From assembly GCA_946902875.1 (NCBI GenBank), contig OX336344.1:16513791-16577790 (forward strand): a DNA stretch of 64,000 bases, written 5' to 3'. This document shows, piece by piece, positions 24,101 to 30,520 of this stretch (the stretch's first letter is position 1; every line of letters starts with the position of its first letter). The translations under genes were made by a program, and so were the position numbers. This DNA comes from Nematopogon swammerdamellus. Taxonomy: Eukaryota > Arthropoda > Insecta > Lepidoptera > Adelidae. A model generated the notes under the pieces. The model ran no database searches. It saw only the letters and a list, made by a program, of their open reading frames with translations, and was not told the origin of the DNA.

Positions 24101-25540
24101 GAAGATTGCATTAGGGTGAGTTTATCTACAATAGCTAGGTATAATGCGCGGGATGGATCTCGGCGTGTCGTCGCCGCAGCGGGCGAGACCCGCCACGCGC
24201 ATACACTATACACACCGAGCATACCTACACTATACCACAGATTACTAAATAGTTACTTCGTAACAGATAAATCACTCCATAGAAAAAGTTCCTACCTTCG
24301 GGATTTAATAGCCTACTGCTTCACGTCGCCAATCGCTGCGTGCGAAAATGTACCTTAACGATCGAGTTTAAAGTGGTTATTGCTTTGCAGCTGTGCTCAG
24401 TTGCGTGGGCGAGCATCTATGTATACTTCGCGCGGCTGACGAATTTCCACTGAAATAGACCGCCGGCGGCCCGTCGGGCGGTAGGTAGTTAGCGCGCGCA
24501 AGTACATAGAGTGCGTGAGGCCTGACTATACACTACCTACACTATACACACCGAGTAGGTGAAATGCTCGGTGATTATCAAAACCTCGTGTCCGGTTGGG
24601 CAATAAAGTTATATGGTTTTGCGCCATGGCGCCGTGCGCAGATTCGCTTCCCTAAGCCATATAACTTTATTGCCCAACCGGACACGAGGTTTTGATAATA
24701 CTTATTTTTTTTTTATATACAAGTACGGTGCGGGTGCGAGGGAGAACACTGACGAGCCGCTGCGGCGGCGAGACACGCCGAGATCCGCCCCGCGCATTAT
24801 ACATACATGAGGATTGTATCTACTGCCACTACTGCTTTGCAAATTAACACAGTTTATAAAAGCAAGAGTGTACAATAATGCTAACATTATACTCGTAGAA
24901 TCTTCATATTTTTTTATCCTCAGAATAAACACCGTTTAAGGCGTCTAGTAACGCCACATGTGGATTTTTTAAGAAGTAACCCCTGATAACTAGGCCAATC
25001 TAAAGGCTAAAACTACTGCAAAATATAGAATAATACCACGCGCACTGGGCAGCGATTGCATCCCTACACGCTGGATTTACCGCGGATGCGTACAAATCGA
25101 TTCTGCAGATCTTTCCTCTACAGAACCGGTAAACTCTGGAACGCTCTCCCTGCCCATATATTTCACCCCAAGTACAGTCTCGGGTCCTTCAAGAGAGGCT
25201 TGAATGGGCACCTGTCAGGCCGGCATGGCATTCGCAACCCCCGCGTACGGCCGAATGTCCATGGGCGTCGTTAGACACCTTATGGGTGGCTCGGCGCCAT
25301 ATGTCGCGCTATCAATAAAAAAAAACAAAAATTCTTAGTCTATCGATCACACGTTTTTGGTTGTAAAATGTTAATGTTATGGTCTGACATCACGGATGTA
25401 GTAGGTGATATGCTTTTAAATAATGACGATAAATAAATATTTCCAGGAACCTGCTGCAATCGTGCTCCAGCTACGTCAGAAAAAACTACAGTTATTGGAA
25501 AGATAAGAACACTTCGGGAAAAGATCCTATTTATGAATAA
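1743..25540 (+). CDS. Heme peroxidase A (animal peroxidase family), 12 exons, 5' end not found
   Basis: Twelve exons join in phase to about 609 codons: 1743-1787, 2619-2776, 3786-3932, 4622-4809, 8219-8423, 8873-9070, 16484-16634, 17097-17273, 20331-20490, 21130-21331, 24010-24115, 25447-25540. All junctions are AG/GT and no stop occurs before TAA at 25538. Counting from the first full codon, WGQLIAHDM carries the distal His at residue 105, T184-D188-S190 match the calcium site, GDLR holds the catalytic Arg at 251, and AAMRDFH holds the proximal His at 356. Family members use heme and H2O2 to oxidise halides, phenols or proteins, often outside the cell; chorion or cuticle crosslinking is possible but inferred. 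Compared with myeloperoxidase, the heme-ester Asp94 is Ala, Glu242 is Gln, and Asn421 is Asp. The signal-peptide exon is missing. AATAAA at 26017-26022 is one possible polyadenylation signal. Confidence 0.9.
2305..2550 (-). mobile_element. SINE body, minus orientation
   Basis: On the minus strand it reads the same body as the fuller SINE at 32487: GGTAGGGTTTAACCC, then GGTCGGTCGAAACGGCTATG-like, then GGGCTGACATCACGGATG-like. The tRNA/5S-like head is absent. It interrupts the intron between exons a and b; gene B reads straight through at about 34880, so the insertion postdates the gene duplication. Confidence 0.65.
2619..2776 (+). CDS. Peroxidase A exon b
   Basis: It begins after GTGTTTCAG and ends T|GTGAGT. 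It encodes [10 protein letters not shown] through YRAIDGYCNNQDYPYW to KCAYTN; the RxIDGxCNN block is the usual N-terminal signature of the peroxidase domain. The paralogous exon is 12 nt longer, within the ATAAEA region. Confidence 0.9.
2895..3605 (+). repeat. 3' part of an interspersed repeat, interrupted by a foldback
   Basis: It matches 23020-23335, including CCAAAGACCTATCCAACGA and the end ACGGAACCCTAAAAA. A 422-bp inverted-repeat element (3061-3482) sits inside it. Short frames through it are not convincing as genes. Confidence 0.6.
3061..3482. mobile_element. 422-bp foldback element with TGTA target duplication
   Basis: The ends are inverted: TGTCGCAGGG at the left and CCCTGCGACA at the right. 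Homology between arms runs about 130 bp and includes short self-complementary GATTTGGTCAAATC blocks. TGTA flanks both sides (3057-3060, 3483-3486). The uninterrupted host repeat at about 23185 supports the boundaries. No transposase is encoded. Confidence 0.75.
3786..3932 (+). CDS. Peroxidase A exon c, distal heme pocket
   Basis: It encodes TLPNSRLVSTVLFPD to WNLNAGHWGQLIAHDMSFTT. The distal His codon is 3896-3898 and the conserved Gln is four residues earlier. The residue before the His is Ala where heme-ester-forming relatives have Asp. The donor is T|GTCAGT. Confidence 0.92.
3975..4241. mobile_element. 267-bp MITE with TA target duplication
   Basis: Inverted ends CACGGTGTTGCA and TGCAACACCGTG are flanked by TA (3973-3974, 4242-4243). 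The interior is AT-rich and non-coding. The paralogous intron of gene B (about 36010-36030) shows the empty site, which confirms the boundaries. TA duplication suggests a Tc1/mariner-type mobiliser. Confidence 0.8.
4622..4809 (+). CDS. Peroxidase A exon d
   Basis: It starts after CTCGTAG and encodes [23 protein letters not shown] and GYCINFVKS, then [10 protein letters not shown]. The CCTADG and CxxFVKS blocks are standard for the family. The donor is A|GTTAGT at 4810; this is the choice that keeps phase 0 with exon e. Confidence 0.85.
4840..5495. other. Intron d-e, first part, no gene
   Basis: A stretch around 5050-5190 recurs in gene B at about 36790-36910 (TTGATGACTACACAATCAAA and CGCCTGGTGGTCAAACTG), so it is shared intron sequence. 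A 93-codon open frame here is disrupted in gene B. Confidence 0.5.
5496..5782. mobile_element. 287-bp MITE with 8-bp target duplication (hAT-like)
   Basis: The ~40-bp terminal inverted repeats begin CACAGAGCATCGAATA and include GCGCGCGCC and CTCCTAGAGACGC. ATCTATAT flanks both sides (5488-5495, 5783-5790). The 8-bp duplication suggests hAT-type mobilisation. No coding capacity. Confidence 0.8.
6125..6221 (+). repeat. tRNA-like sequence, probable SINE head
   Basis: It has an A-box-like GTGGGCTAAGTGATGAAATGG and a good B box GGTTCGAATCC, ending CCGGAC. The 5' side lacks a matching acceptor strand, so it does not fold as a tRNA. Confidence 0.45.
6430..7494. repeat. Inverted repeat pair with ~80-bp arms
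   Basis: The left arm (6430-6513) and right arm (7419-7494) are inverted copies sharing TTTCCAAAGTCTAGTATGCG, ATTGGTCGTT and GGCGGGAAATATAAATTTC. About 900 bp of AT-rich sequence lies between them. No protein is encoded. It may be a non-autonomous transposon or two opposed repeat copies. Confidence 0.55.
7312..7385 (-). repeat. tRNA-like sequence on the minus strand
   Basis: Read on the minus strand it has GGTCGCTCAGTGGTAGAATG (A box) and GGGTTCGTGTCCC (B box) at tRNA-like spacing. The acceptor ends do not pair and the anticodon loop is poor. It is probably a SINE head or tRNA pseudogene. Confidence 0.45.
7548..7985. repeat. Short CCACCAACGCACCGT repeats, both orientations
   Basis: GCCACCAACGCACCGT recurs at about 7551 and 7598, and a related pair including an inverted GGTGCGTTGAA copy lies at about 7900-7980. 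The ends suggest a small non-autonomous element, but no target duplication was found. Confidence 0.35.
8219..8423 (+). CDS. Peroxidase A exon e, calcium site
   Basis: It starts after AATTCCAG and encodes LTAVTGYMDLSIVYGN, then a linker ending EPCYLTG. Thr, Asp and Ser of the TxxxDxS calcium-binding loop are kept. The donor is G|GTGAGG. Confidence 0.93.
8530..8690 (-). mobile_element. LINE 3' tail fragment
   Basis: The minus strand encodes RGVNRHLSGQ and VVRHLMGGWAS, which matches the tail of the fragment at 25030-25320 (GLNGHLSGRHG) and a scrap at 36090-36190. It marks repeated insertion of one Jockey-like LINE 3' end. Confidence 0.55.
8873..9070 (+). CDS. Peroxidase A exon f, catalytic Arg
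   Basis: It begins after GTGTCCCGCAG and encodes GDLRSNQSPMLAMHQLYF, RYHNRVAKELKKINPHW and [10 protein letters not shown]. The Arg of GDLR is the distal catalytic Arg. The residue matching the heme-ester Glu is Gln. The donor is G|GTATGA. The 3' ~60 nt of this exon and its donor are repeated three more times downstream. Confidence 0.93.
9010..9459 (+). repeat. Four tandem copies of the 3' end of peroxidase exon f
   Basis: Copy 1 is the real exon end (from 9010). Copies 2, 3 and 4 start at 9149, 9264 and 9381. Each carries the reading [15 protein letters not shown] (with substitutions in later copies) plus the G|GTATGAAGAATAACAT donor region. None has its own acceptor consensus. Gene B has no such array at 41969-42166. 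Confidence 0.85.
9092..9127. repeat. (TA)18 microsatellite
   Basis: An uninterrupted TA dinucleotide run lies immediately 3' of the exon f donor, between the first and second exon-fragment copies. Confidence 0.95.
9460..9545 (+). mobile_element. C-terminal scrap of the QRGNAA retroelement family
   Basis: It encodes [20 protein letters not shown], matching [20 protein letters not shown] at 50800. It is a short, degenerate 3' fragment. Confidence 0.6.
9563..9720. mobile_element. 158-bp GC-rich hairpin element
   Basis: The two ~70-bp arms are almost perfectly complementary (TATAGCGCGGTTTTCTCAAC against GTTGAGAAAAACGCGCTATA), with a 16-nt loop. The core is GC-rich in an AT-rich intron. It is a MITE or foldback. 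Confidence 0.75.
9883..10329 (+). repeat. Two tandem copies of a ~220-bp interspersed repeat
   Basis: Copies start at 9883 and 10101 with ACTAGCTGTGCCCGCGGCTC and end near GACGTTGGATTTTATTA. A third copy lies at 31466-31698. All contain GGTTCTC(A/G)AGTTATAAGCGG and a CAGACAGACATACATAC run. No coding. Confidence 0.75.
11669..12031 (-). pseudogene. Cys-cluster (CXC-like) protein fragment, left arm copy
   Basis: The minus strand has a 120-codon frame with LPPTSDAARLHIRRAHYQA, YYGWHQDGDKLTPV, then a Cys-rich CGCKAGCKTAACVCRR and CCTPGCYCKG. The LPPTxxA...YGW...CxCKxxC arrangement is typical of a repeated, uncharacterised invertebrate protein family often found in mobile DNA. It is incomplete and duplicated in the opposite arm, so it is taken as cargo of the palindrome. 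No function is claimed. Confidence 0.55.
12138..12560 (+). pseudogene. Cys-cluster protein fragment, right arm copy
   Basis: It starts LTEETLADAEKFMVRLY (the first part lies in the palindrome loop), continues with a frame-broken equivalent of LPPTSDA...YGW, and reaches CGCKAGCKTAACVCRR at about 12460. Frame breaks relative to the left-arm copy confirm decay. Confidence 0.55.
14101..14624 (-). mobile_element. 5'-truncated RTE-type LINE, nested insertion with 11-bp target duplication
   Basis: The minus strand encodes FGKLKFVLKSDLPQNLKTR, YGCETWTLTVALVQKLK and QRAMERAML, nearly identical to the RTE copy at 30020-30210. Its 3' end is the (TGAC)n tail at 14101. TCGAACGTTGG flanks both sides (14090-14100, 14625-14635). 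It splits the R2/R4-like LINE between DALERW and VLSEFMTT. Confidence 0.88.
15745..16280 (+). repeat. ~300-bp tandem repeats, about two copies
   Basis: Units share AATCAAAAGATACGG, AAATCAAAACCTATAGGGTA, TGAAATTAATATGAAATACTA and AGGTGTAGAAAATGCAAGCT-like blocks. The same repeat, in three or more copies, precedes exon g of gene B (43720-44650), so it was there before the gene duplication. Confidence 0.75.
16484..16634 (+). CDS. Peroxidase A exon g, proximal His
   Basis: It starts after ATTAAG and encodes [37 protein letters not shown] and MRDFHSLIRGAL. The His of RDFHSLI is the proximal heme ligand (residue 356). The donor is TA|GTAAGA. The paralogue at 45381 is the same length. Confidence 0.93.
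16702..16975 (-). mobile_element. LINE C-terminal fragment in intron g-h
   Basis: The minus strand reads CGVTMKDRLRNIVVRERC and KEMLRWCGHV, the conserved tail of many LINE polyproteins after the RT. It is short and not part of the peroxidase. Confidence 0.6.
17097..17273 (+). CDS. Peroxidase A exon h
   Basis: It begins after CCGTTCGCAG and encodes [38 protein letters not shown] and WWTSEITKFLFR. The (I/L)RLSDxxNRPxxLE block and EITxxLF block are family hallmarks. The donor is AG|GTAAGT. Confidence 0.93.
17335..17610 (-). mobile_element. mariner-like transposase remnant
   Basis: The minus strand reads TWDDHFTPETKEQSKQWTQ, GEPVPKRAKRVPTAGKVMA, then after a frameshift EYLKKAKTSNVEYYANLL. The TPETKxQSKQW and AGKVMA blocks identify the mariner catalytic domain. 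Only this central portion remains, so it is inactive. Confidence 0.8.
17640..18335 (-). repeat. Interspersed non-coding repeat (copy related to 33480-34120)
   Basis: It shares GGTAACC(G)CTGAA/TTACCTTCAGCAAAAC, TTCAATTTTATCGAAATTG and AATAAAAACTGTTCTAAAAA with 33480-34120 and 23340-23560, in opposite orientation to the former. No coding. Confidence 0.55.
18345..19470 (-). mobile_element. R1/TRAS-like LINE fragment: RT end and RNase H-like region
   Basis: From the 5' side on the minus strand it reads KIKLLGLTIDEILIF, then ISVIEPIQLYAACAWAD, LVRLLPLVLSAQEAKELYEV, KRGMSLYEVADR, a VYIDGSNIQGKVGSALTYW segment, FSDSRSSLDLIANF, and HVTTPGNGRADYLTKEAA. This order (RT thumb, linker, TDGS-type RNase H with a late GNxxAD) is that of R1-like Lepidoptera elements. 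Stops between blocks show decay. Confidence 0.75.
19471..20330. other. Intron h-i, no gene recognised
   Basis: Several GC-rich open frames at 19480-19940 overlap each other on both strands with no recognisable motif. The last ~170 bases (20160-20330) align with gene B 59455-59580 and 60110-60136, so they are shared intron. Confidence 0.4.
20331..20490 (+). CDS. Peroxidase A exon i
   Basis: It starts after ATGATCCAG and encodes [37 protein letters not shown] and a tail KSFADLTGLMSVV. The usual family sequence here is L-x-x-x-N-I-Q-R-x-R-D-H-G; this gene has Asp in place of the Asn (residue 439), and RNHN for RDHG. The donor is G|GTAAGG. Confidence 0.92.
20515..20770 (+). mobile_element. SINE body in intron i-j
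   Basis: It contains GGTGGTAGGGTTTAACCCG, GGTCGGTCGAAGCGGCTGTG and GTTATTGGCTGACA, ending with an A-rich run. A matching copy sits at the same intron position in gene B (60300-60520). Confidence 0.7.
20925..21062 (-). mobile_element. SINE head with tRNA-like and 5S-like parts, minus strand
   Basis: The minus strand reads CCTCGGTAGCTCAGTGGTGC (tRNA-like A box) followed by GGGCGCGGTCCGAACTTGG and ATTGGTGACCGTTAGACC, which resemble the internal region of 5S rRNA. It matches the head of the SINE at 32487. Confidence 0.6.
21130..21331 (+). CDS. Peroxidase A exon j
   Basis: It starts after CCCCTTAG and encodes [57 protein letters not shown] and FTL. The VEDIEL, GxLVGETFxCI and RxGDxYFYEN blocks are strong family signatures. 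The donor is A|GTTAGT. Confidence 0.94.
21370..21645 (+). repeat. ~23-bp minisatellite, about 11 copies
   Basis: The unit is AGGTCCAAACCCTGTTACCG followed by AAAT, with drift. About four degenerate copies occupy the same place in gene B (61075-61172). It gives overlapping open frames on both strands that are not genes. Confidence 0.85.
21650..22314. other. Intron j-k, no gene recognised
   Basis: AT-rich sequence without recognised elements. An 18-bp perfect palindrome, CTCGACCGCGCGGTCGAG, lies near 22289-22306. Confidence 0.4.
22315..22460. mobile_element. 146-bp MITE with ~20-bp inverted ends
   Basis: The ends are ATGCCGGGACTTCACTTGGC and GCCAAGTGAAGTGCCGGCAT. The interior has no coding. 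The target duplication is not clear. Confidence 0.65.
22641..23335 (+). repeat. ~700-bp interspersed repeat, fullest copy in the window
   Basis: It starts GAAAAAGCGGCCAAGTGCGT and ends ACGGAACCCTAAAAA after a CGGACAGACGGACA run and GGCGAAACTATAAGGGTTCC. Related copies lie at 2895-3605, 43277-43652 and partly at 28640-28750. No protein is encoded. Confidence 0.7.
23336..24009. repeat. AT-rich intron with related non-coding repeat
   Basis: Positions 23340-23560 share TTTTTAGTAATTTTTTGCTA, CCAATCCGATCTTGACC and GGGACCAC blocks with 32340-32500 and 33160-33260. The rest, up to the exon k acceptor, has no recognised content. Confidence 0.5.
24010..24115 (+). CDS. Peroxidase A exon k
   Basis: It starts after a TTTTTTTAG acceptor and encodes NQLNEIRKSKVATFLCDNAD and NVAKMQGQGFMKIAL. 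The QLxEIRKxxxAxxLCDN block is the C-terminal signature of the peroxidase domain. The donor is GG|GTGAGT. No counterpart of this exon was found for gene B within the window. Confidence 0.92.
24140..24801. mobile_element. ~660-bp inverted-repeat element with an inner perfect hairpin
   Basis: Outer arms (about 47 bp) begin TATAATGCGCGGG and contain GATCTCGGCGTGTC and GCCGCAGCGG. Inside, 24574-24616 and 24657-24699 form a perfect 43-bp inverted repeat around a 40-nt loop that contains GGCGCCATGGCGCC-like sequence. It is non-coding and lies in intron k-l. Confidence 0.7.
25030..25320 (+). mobile_element. Jockey-like LINE 3' end fragment
   Basis: It encodes YTLDLPRMRTNRFCRSFLYR, TGKLWNALPAHIF and YSLGSFKRGLNGHLSGRHG. 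The SFxxRTxxLWNxLP block is the conserved C-terminus of Jockey-type LINE proteins. It sits in intron k-l next to the last exon. Confidence 0.75.
25447..25540 (+). CDS. Peroxidase A terminal exon l
   Basis: It starts after ATTTCCAG and encodes GNLLQSCSSYVRKNYSYW then KDKNTSGKDPIYE and a TAA stop at 25538-25540. The NxxxxCSS block matches the last conserved Cys of the family. Confidence 0.85.
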
Positions 25541-26774
25541 TGTGAAGAGAAAAAAACCTGAAAACTATGTTATTTATTTACAACCTACCTATGCATGTTA
25601 ACTACGTTATATAACAGTACTCGTTCGTACCTATGTTATTCCTAAAAAGTTTTGATCTTTTTATTTACACAATACACACATTACAGTTGATGAATAACAT
25701 ACTCGAGACAGGTACCTACAATTATTGTTCTACAGTACATCAGTGGCCTCAGCACCATAGAGTTATGTATCTATTTGCAATGTCACACCTTTCTTGTCCA
25801 CCATATAAGCTTTAAAATTTCATTGCCAAGTCTGACAGACATTTTATCATAGGTTCAATAATAGGTTACCTGGCGATAGTTTTTTTTCTTCAAATATTTT
25901 AATTATATAAAAATAATGGAGGAGCAACTGGGTTGACCCACCCGTGAGTTGTATCCATTTTTTAGAACCAAACACTTTTTTTTAGTTTTTTTTAATTGAT
26001 ACTTAGTCCAAGTTCAAATAAAACCTTAAGCCGTTCTGACAAGTCCTATAATAGTTTTGATCATCTAACTAAAGGGTTCGTTGCTCGGGACCCGCGGGTG
26101 AATCCCCGGACAGGGAAATTGTTAAATACGTCCATAGAATTATGCATTGCTTAACAGTTACGAATATGGTACTATTATAATATAAGACATAATGTAACAT
26201 TATAACATTGTTCTACCTACCAATAACCTACCTTTGTTATATAATTTGAATGTTCGTCACTAAATAATAAAGTAGATACCTACTTCAGGTAAGCATAGAA
26301 TGTTCATAATATGCGCTGCTTATCACTACAGTTGTTTTATTTAAAACCTTTCCTTCCTTGGCTTCCAATGACACGGGATTCCACTTTCACCGCGTGGAGT
26401 TTTGGCGCGCTGACCTTAACAAAAACTATACATATAATAAAATCGTAAATGCAAGTCCAAGATATACATTGAATATATTCGAAAAAAAAACGAACTAGTC
26501 GACTTAAATTATGAAAGACAACGTGTTTCAAAGTTTTTAAAATTTTTGTCTGTTTGTACACGCATTACGCAAAAACCATTCTTTGGTCAACTCAGCCCAC
26601 AGCCCACTCAGCCCGCGGGCTTAAATGACCACTATGAAATATGTATATTTTATTTCATAGTCAACTCAGCCCGCGGCGGTGGGCCCAGTGACCACTTTGA
26701 AACTCTAATACATTATTATTAAGTGAATGAAAGATTATATTATTTCAAAACATTTTTTAACCCCTGATACGAAA
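25541..26774. other. 3' flank of gene A; no further gene
   Basis: It includes the presumed 3' UTR and a possible AATAAA at 26017-26022. Positions 26425-26580 carry an interspersed repeat (CTATACATATAATAAAATCG, CGCATTACGCAAAAACCA) also present at 49190-49400 and 49620-49760. Confidence 0.45.
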
Positions 26775-27330
26775 AAAAACGGAGGGGTATAAGTTTGACG
26801 TGTGTATGTGTGTGTGTGTCCGTCCAGCGACCCTGCGCCTAAACCGCTCAACCGATTTCTTTCAAAATTCGTATTTAATAGTTTGAAATGATAATCTAGG
26901 GGTACCTTGTTTTAGTTTTTCAAAATTCGAAAAAATAAGGGTAGCTGTCATACAAAATTTGTCTATGGCAATGTGTCCAGCGACGTTGCGCCTCAACCGG
27001 TCAACCGATTTCGTTTAAAATTCATATTTAGTAGTATGAAACGATTATCTAGGGGTACCTTTTTTAGTTTTTTTTTTATTCAAAAAAATAAGGGTAGCTG
27101 TCATACAAATAATTTATTTACAATAACTGTCATACGAAAAAATAAGGGTAGCTGTCATGCAAAATTTGTACATGGCAATGTGTCCAGCGACGTTGCGCCT
27201 CAACCGCTCAACCGATTTCTATTAAAATTCATATTTAGTAGTTTGAAACGATTATCTAGGGGTACCTTTTTTAGTTTTTTTAAATTCGAAAAAATAAGGG
27301 TAGCTGTCATACAAATTATTTCGATAAGGT
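26775..27330 (+). repeat. Three-copy tandem repeat, ~160-200-bp unit
   Basis: Units each contain GTGTCCAGCGACGTTGCGCC, CAACCGATTT, CTAGGGGTACC and AAAATAAGGGTAGCTGTCAT. Repeat starts are near 26815, 26972 and 27179. The long open frame across it is an artefact. Confidence 0.75.
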
Positions 27331-28858
27331 AGATTTTCTCAAAAATGGCTCTAACGATTTTTATTATATTTTTCACATAGAAACCCTATTACTAGTCTAA
27401 AAAGATACCGCTATCTGTTTTTCCAGGAAAACTCAAAAAAAGGTGGCTGCCATACAAACGAAGGTTTCTTTCTATTAAATGTTGCATACAAAATGTGTGT
27501 TGTGAGCGCCTAACTAATACAACGGAACTGTCCTGTCAGTACGTCATTTTGAATTTCGAACATAAAAACGTTCAGTTCGCCAAACAAGCGAGAAAGTCAG
27601 TGGGGTATTACCGTACCGTCTATTTAAATGTTAATGCGGAAACGACAGTTTAAAATAATTGTGTGACATTATAAAAAAAAAAATGCACTGTGTCAGTAGG
27701 TACGTACTGTTCTTGTACATTTATTTAATGTTTATTTAAGCGACAGATCATGAAATATACGTCATTAAATGCATATCCTTATAACTCGAGAGTCATCAAA
27801 TATCCGTTATCGATTTACATACGGTTTTCACTGTTACATTACATTCTGTCAGCTCTCAAGATGGTTTCAGGTACCTAATAAATACGCTACGTCATCAGAG
27901 GCCTGAGGTGTGAGCAAAAAGGTAAAATTGCACACGCGAAGAAAAGCTGCGGGCAAAAACTAGTATTAAATCAAATATATTTCCTCCATCTCCGCCGACT
28001 CCCTCACCATACGTACAACACTAGCCGTGATAACCCTTTGAAACTCCAAGCCTAAAATAACAAGTATTTGGCGCGGCAGTTGCCTGACTTCTCGATCAAC
28101 AGTTTGCCGAGCTGATCACAAAAGCATTTTACGTTTCCATGACAGAGGCATGAAACTCAAAGGAGCAACACATATAAAAAAACAACATCTTGTTATATAT
28201 CTAAATGTATGTATTGATAAAACCTGTGCACTCATTTTATATTATTTAAGTATGTACTGCAATGTTATTACAGGTGTGTTAATAACATTGCATTCTTATG
28301 TGGAAATTTCTAGAAAATGTGGGGGAGTCCGATGTTAGTTGGAAAAACTGTTTTAGAAATAATTTTTTTATTTTTTATAAATTTTAACCGGCTACCTATA
28401 ACCACCTATAACGGTTCAAAAGCTCTTTAGTTATTGGGTCCATCCAATACTAACCTAGACAACATAGACAATCATAAAGGAAAACCAGCCAGTACCTATT
28501 TAATTGCACAAATCCTGTATGCAATCAATTTGCCGCAAGAGAGGAGGTATATAGTCATTGGACTATCGCGAAAGTACATTTTCGCTGTTGTTCCATACCT
28601 TAGGCCCATGGAACTATCGTGAAAAAAAATCGCGTTTGTTCCACCATGGAACTGTTCCATGGAACCTCTGCGAAGGATCGAGAGAAACGGACAGACCGAC
28701 GACGGCGTGGGCTTAGTAATAGGTCCCGTAAGGATACGGAAACCTAAAAATTATCTCTGTCTGTCGGCGTGGCTAGTAATTTCCTTTTGTGAGGCATCAC
28801 TGCTTCGGCTAAATAACCGTTTTTCTGTTATGTGCTCATGACCGTCTTTCTTTAGTTG
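27331..28858. other. Intergenic, no gene recognised
   Basis: GCTGCGGGCAAAAACTAGTA at about 27945-27965 is the end of an interspersed repeat. Positions 28640-28755 resemble the 3' end of the 43277-43652 repeat (CCCGTAAGGATACGGAAACC). Nothing else could be assigned. Confidence 0.4.
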
Positions 28859-29200
28859 TCATTTGTAAACAGCAACGAGCCGGTCTAAAGCCCCATGTTT
28901 GTCATATTTTTTGTCAGGTGGTGGCTCGTTAAGAATATCAGTTACCTGCCGTAACTCGTCGCGCCCCAGTTTTGCTACCACGAAGTTGTATTTCGCTGCA
29001 TCGCCTTGCATTTGTGGGGCGATAATCGCCTTGAATTGGTAAAACCACAGTTGAGGCTGGTCCCTCCAGAATTCCGGTGCCTTGATGTTGATGGAGATGC
29101 TCTGCAGCTCTGATGGTGGCGGACGGCGGTGTTGCGGTCTGTATGACGCCAGACTACGGGAGTAGTGGCGCCAGGGAGGTGACTGGCGGCTAGTCTCTTA
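28859..29200 (-). mobile_element. Ty3/gypsy-type gag fragment
   Basis: The minus strand reads KAPEFWRDQPQLWFYQFKA, AKYNFVVAKLGRDELRQV, and NEPPPDKKYDKHGAL with a stop at 28859. The PxFWxxxPxLWFxxxE-like start and the PPxxxKYD block are typical of insect LTR-retrotransposon gag. No protease, RT or LTR was seen nearby, so it is an isolated scrap. Confidence 0.7.
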
Positions 29201-29600
29201 GACATTCTCTTACTGCACTTATAAATATTGTTTGTGAAGTAAATCAATATGCCAGATCACGACGGGGTCACCAATATCGGTGAAATATGTATGATCAGCT
29301 TAGATGTATAATTATTGAAAATTTTTAGCTGTAGTGCAGCGTATACTTATAAGCGCTGTAAGTAGTGACATGTAGTGGTGAGTAGAGAGGGTTAGTGTCC
29401 GTGCAATGACCGTCGAGCCGGGGCATCTACGCCACATTAGAATAGGAAGAAACTTTTTGATAGACACCAACAATTTTGTCAATCTAAACATTACCTAAGA
29501 TGTCAAAAGAACCTTCAGAATGAACACACAGCTAGGTACTTCTGGTAATGTACAAATATATTAGTATAATCTTAAATATATTAGTATAATATTACATTCA
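29201..29600. other. No gene recognised
   Basis: AT-rich sequence with two short TATATTAGTATAAT repeats near 29560-29590. Confidence 0.4.
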
Positions 29601-29602
29601 CA

Positions 29603-30518
29603 AATTCAAAAGGCGTAAGGCAGTGGGATGTGATCTCACCCAAGCTCTTCATAAACGCATTGGAAGATGTGTTCAAGATGTTTGAGTGGGACAACATGGG
29701 TATAAACGTGAATGGAGATCTTATCAGTCATCTGCGTTTCGCCGATGACATTGTTCTTCTGTCAAATTCCCGCGATCAGCTTCAGATCATGCTGGAAGAC
29801 CTTTATACAGCGTCGATGAAGGTTGGTCTGAAGATGAACCGGAACAAAACCAAGGTCATGGCGACCGAGGTTATGACGGGAGGACAAATTGTTATTGGCA
29901 GAGAAGTGATCTAACAGGTTGAAGAGTACGTATACCTCGGTCAAATTCTGCGGCTTGGTAGACAAGGTCTGCATAAAGAGGTGGAGAGACGAATTCAACT
30001 GGGTTGGGCTACCTTTGGAAAACTAAAATTCGTCATGAAGTCTGACCTTCCGCAAAATTTAAAGACCCGTATATATGACCAGTGTGTCCTCCCGGTTATG
30101 ACGTACGGGTGTGAAACGTGGACTCTGACGGTCGCTTTTGTCCAAAGGTTGAAAGTTGCCCAGCGAGCAATGGAGCGAGCCATGCTGGGAATATCGCTAC
30201 GTGATATGGTGCGTAACGAGGCAATCCGCCGACGCACCAAAGTAGTCGATATTGGACACCGGGTGGCTAAGCTCAAGTGGCAGTGGGCTGGGCACGTTAG
30301 CCGAAGAGACGATGACCTTTGGAGTAACCGTGTCCTACACTGGCGGCCGTGGACAGAAAACGGGGTGTGGGAAGACCACCCGCCAGGTGGGACGACGAAA
30401 TCAAGTACGCCGGCGGAAATCAGTGGTTCCGTATCGCTGAAGGCCGGGAGGACTGGAGGAAAATTGGAGAGGCGTATGTCCAGCAGTGGACGCTTACACG
30501 CTGACTGACTGACTGACT
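29603..30518 (+). mobile_element. RTE-type LINE, 5'-truncated
   Basis: It reads GVRQWDVISPKLFINALED (usual GVRQGD changed), HLRFADDIVLLSNS with the catalytic FADD, a stop at 29912, EEYVYLGQILRLGRQG, VLPVMTYGCETWTLTV, QRAMERAMLGISLRDM, and LKWQWAGHVSRRDD, and ends in (TGAC)n at 30504-30520. The stop and the lost Gly in GVRQGD mark it as dead. It is closely related to the nested insertion at 14101-14624. Confidence 0.9.
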
Positions 30519-30520
30519 GA

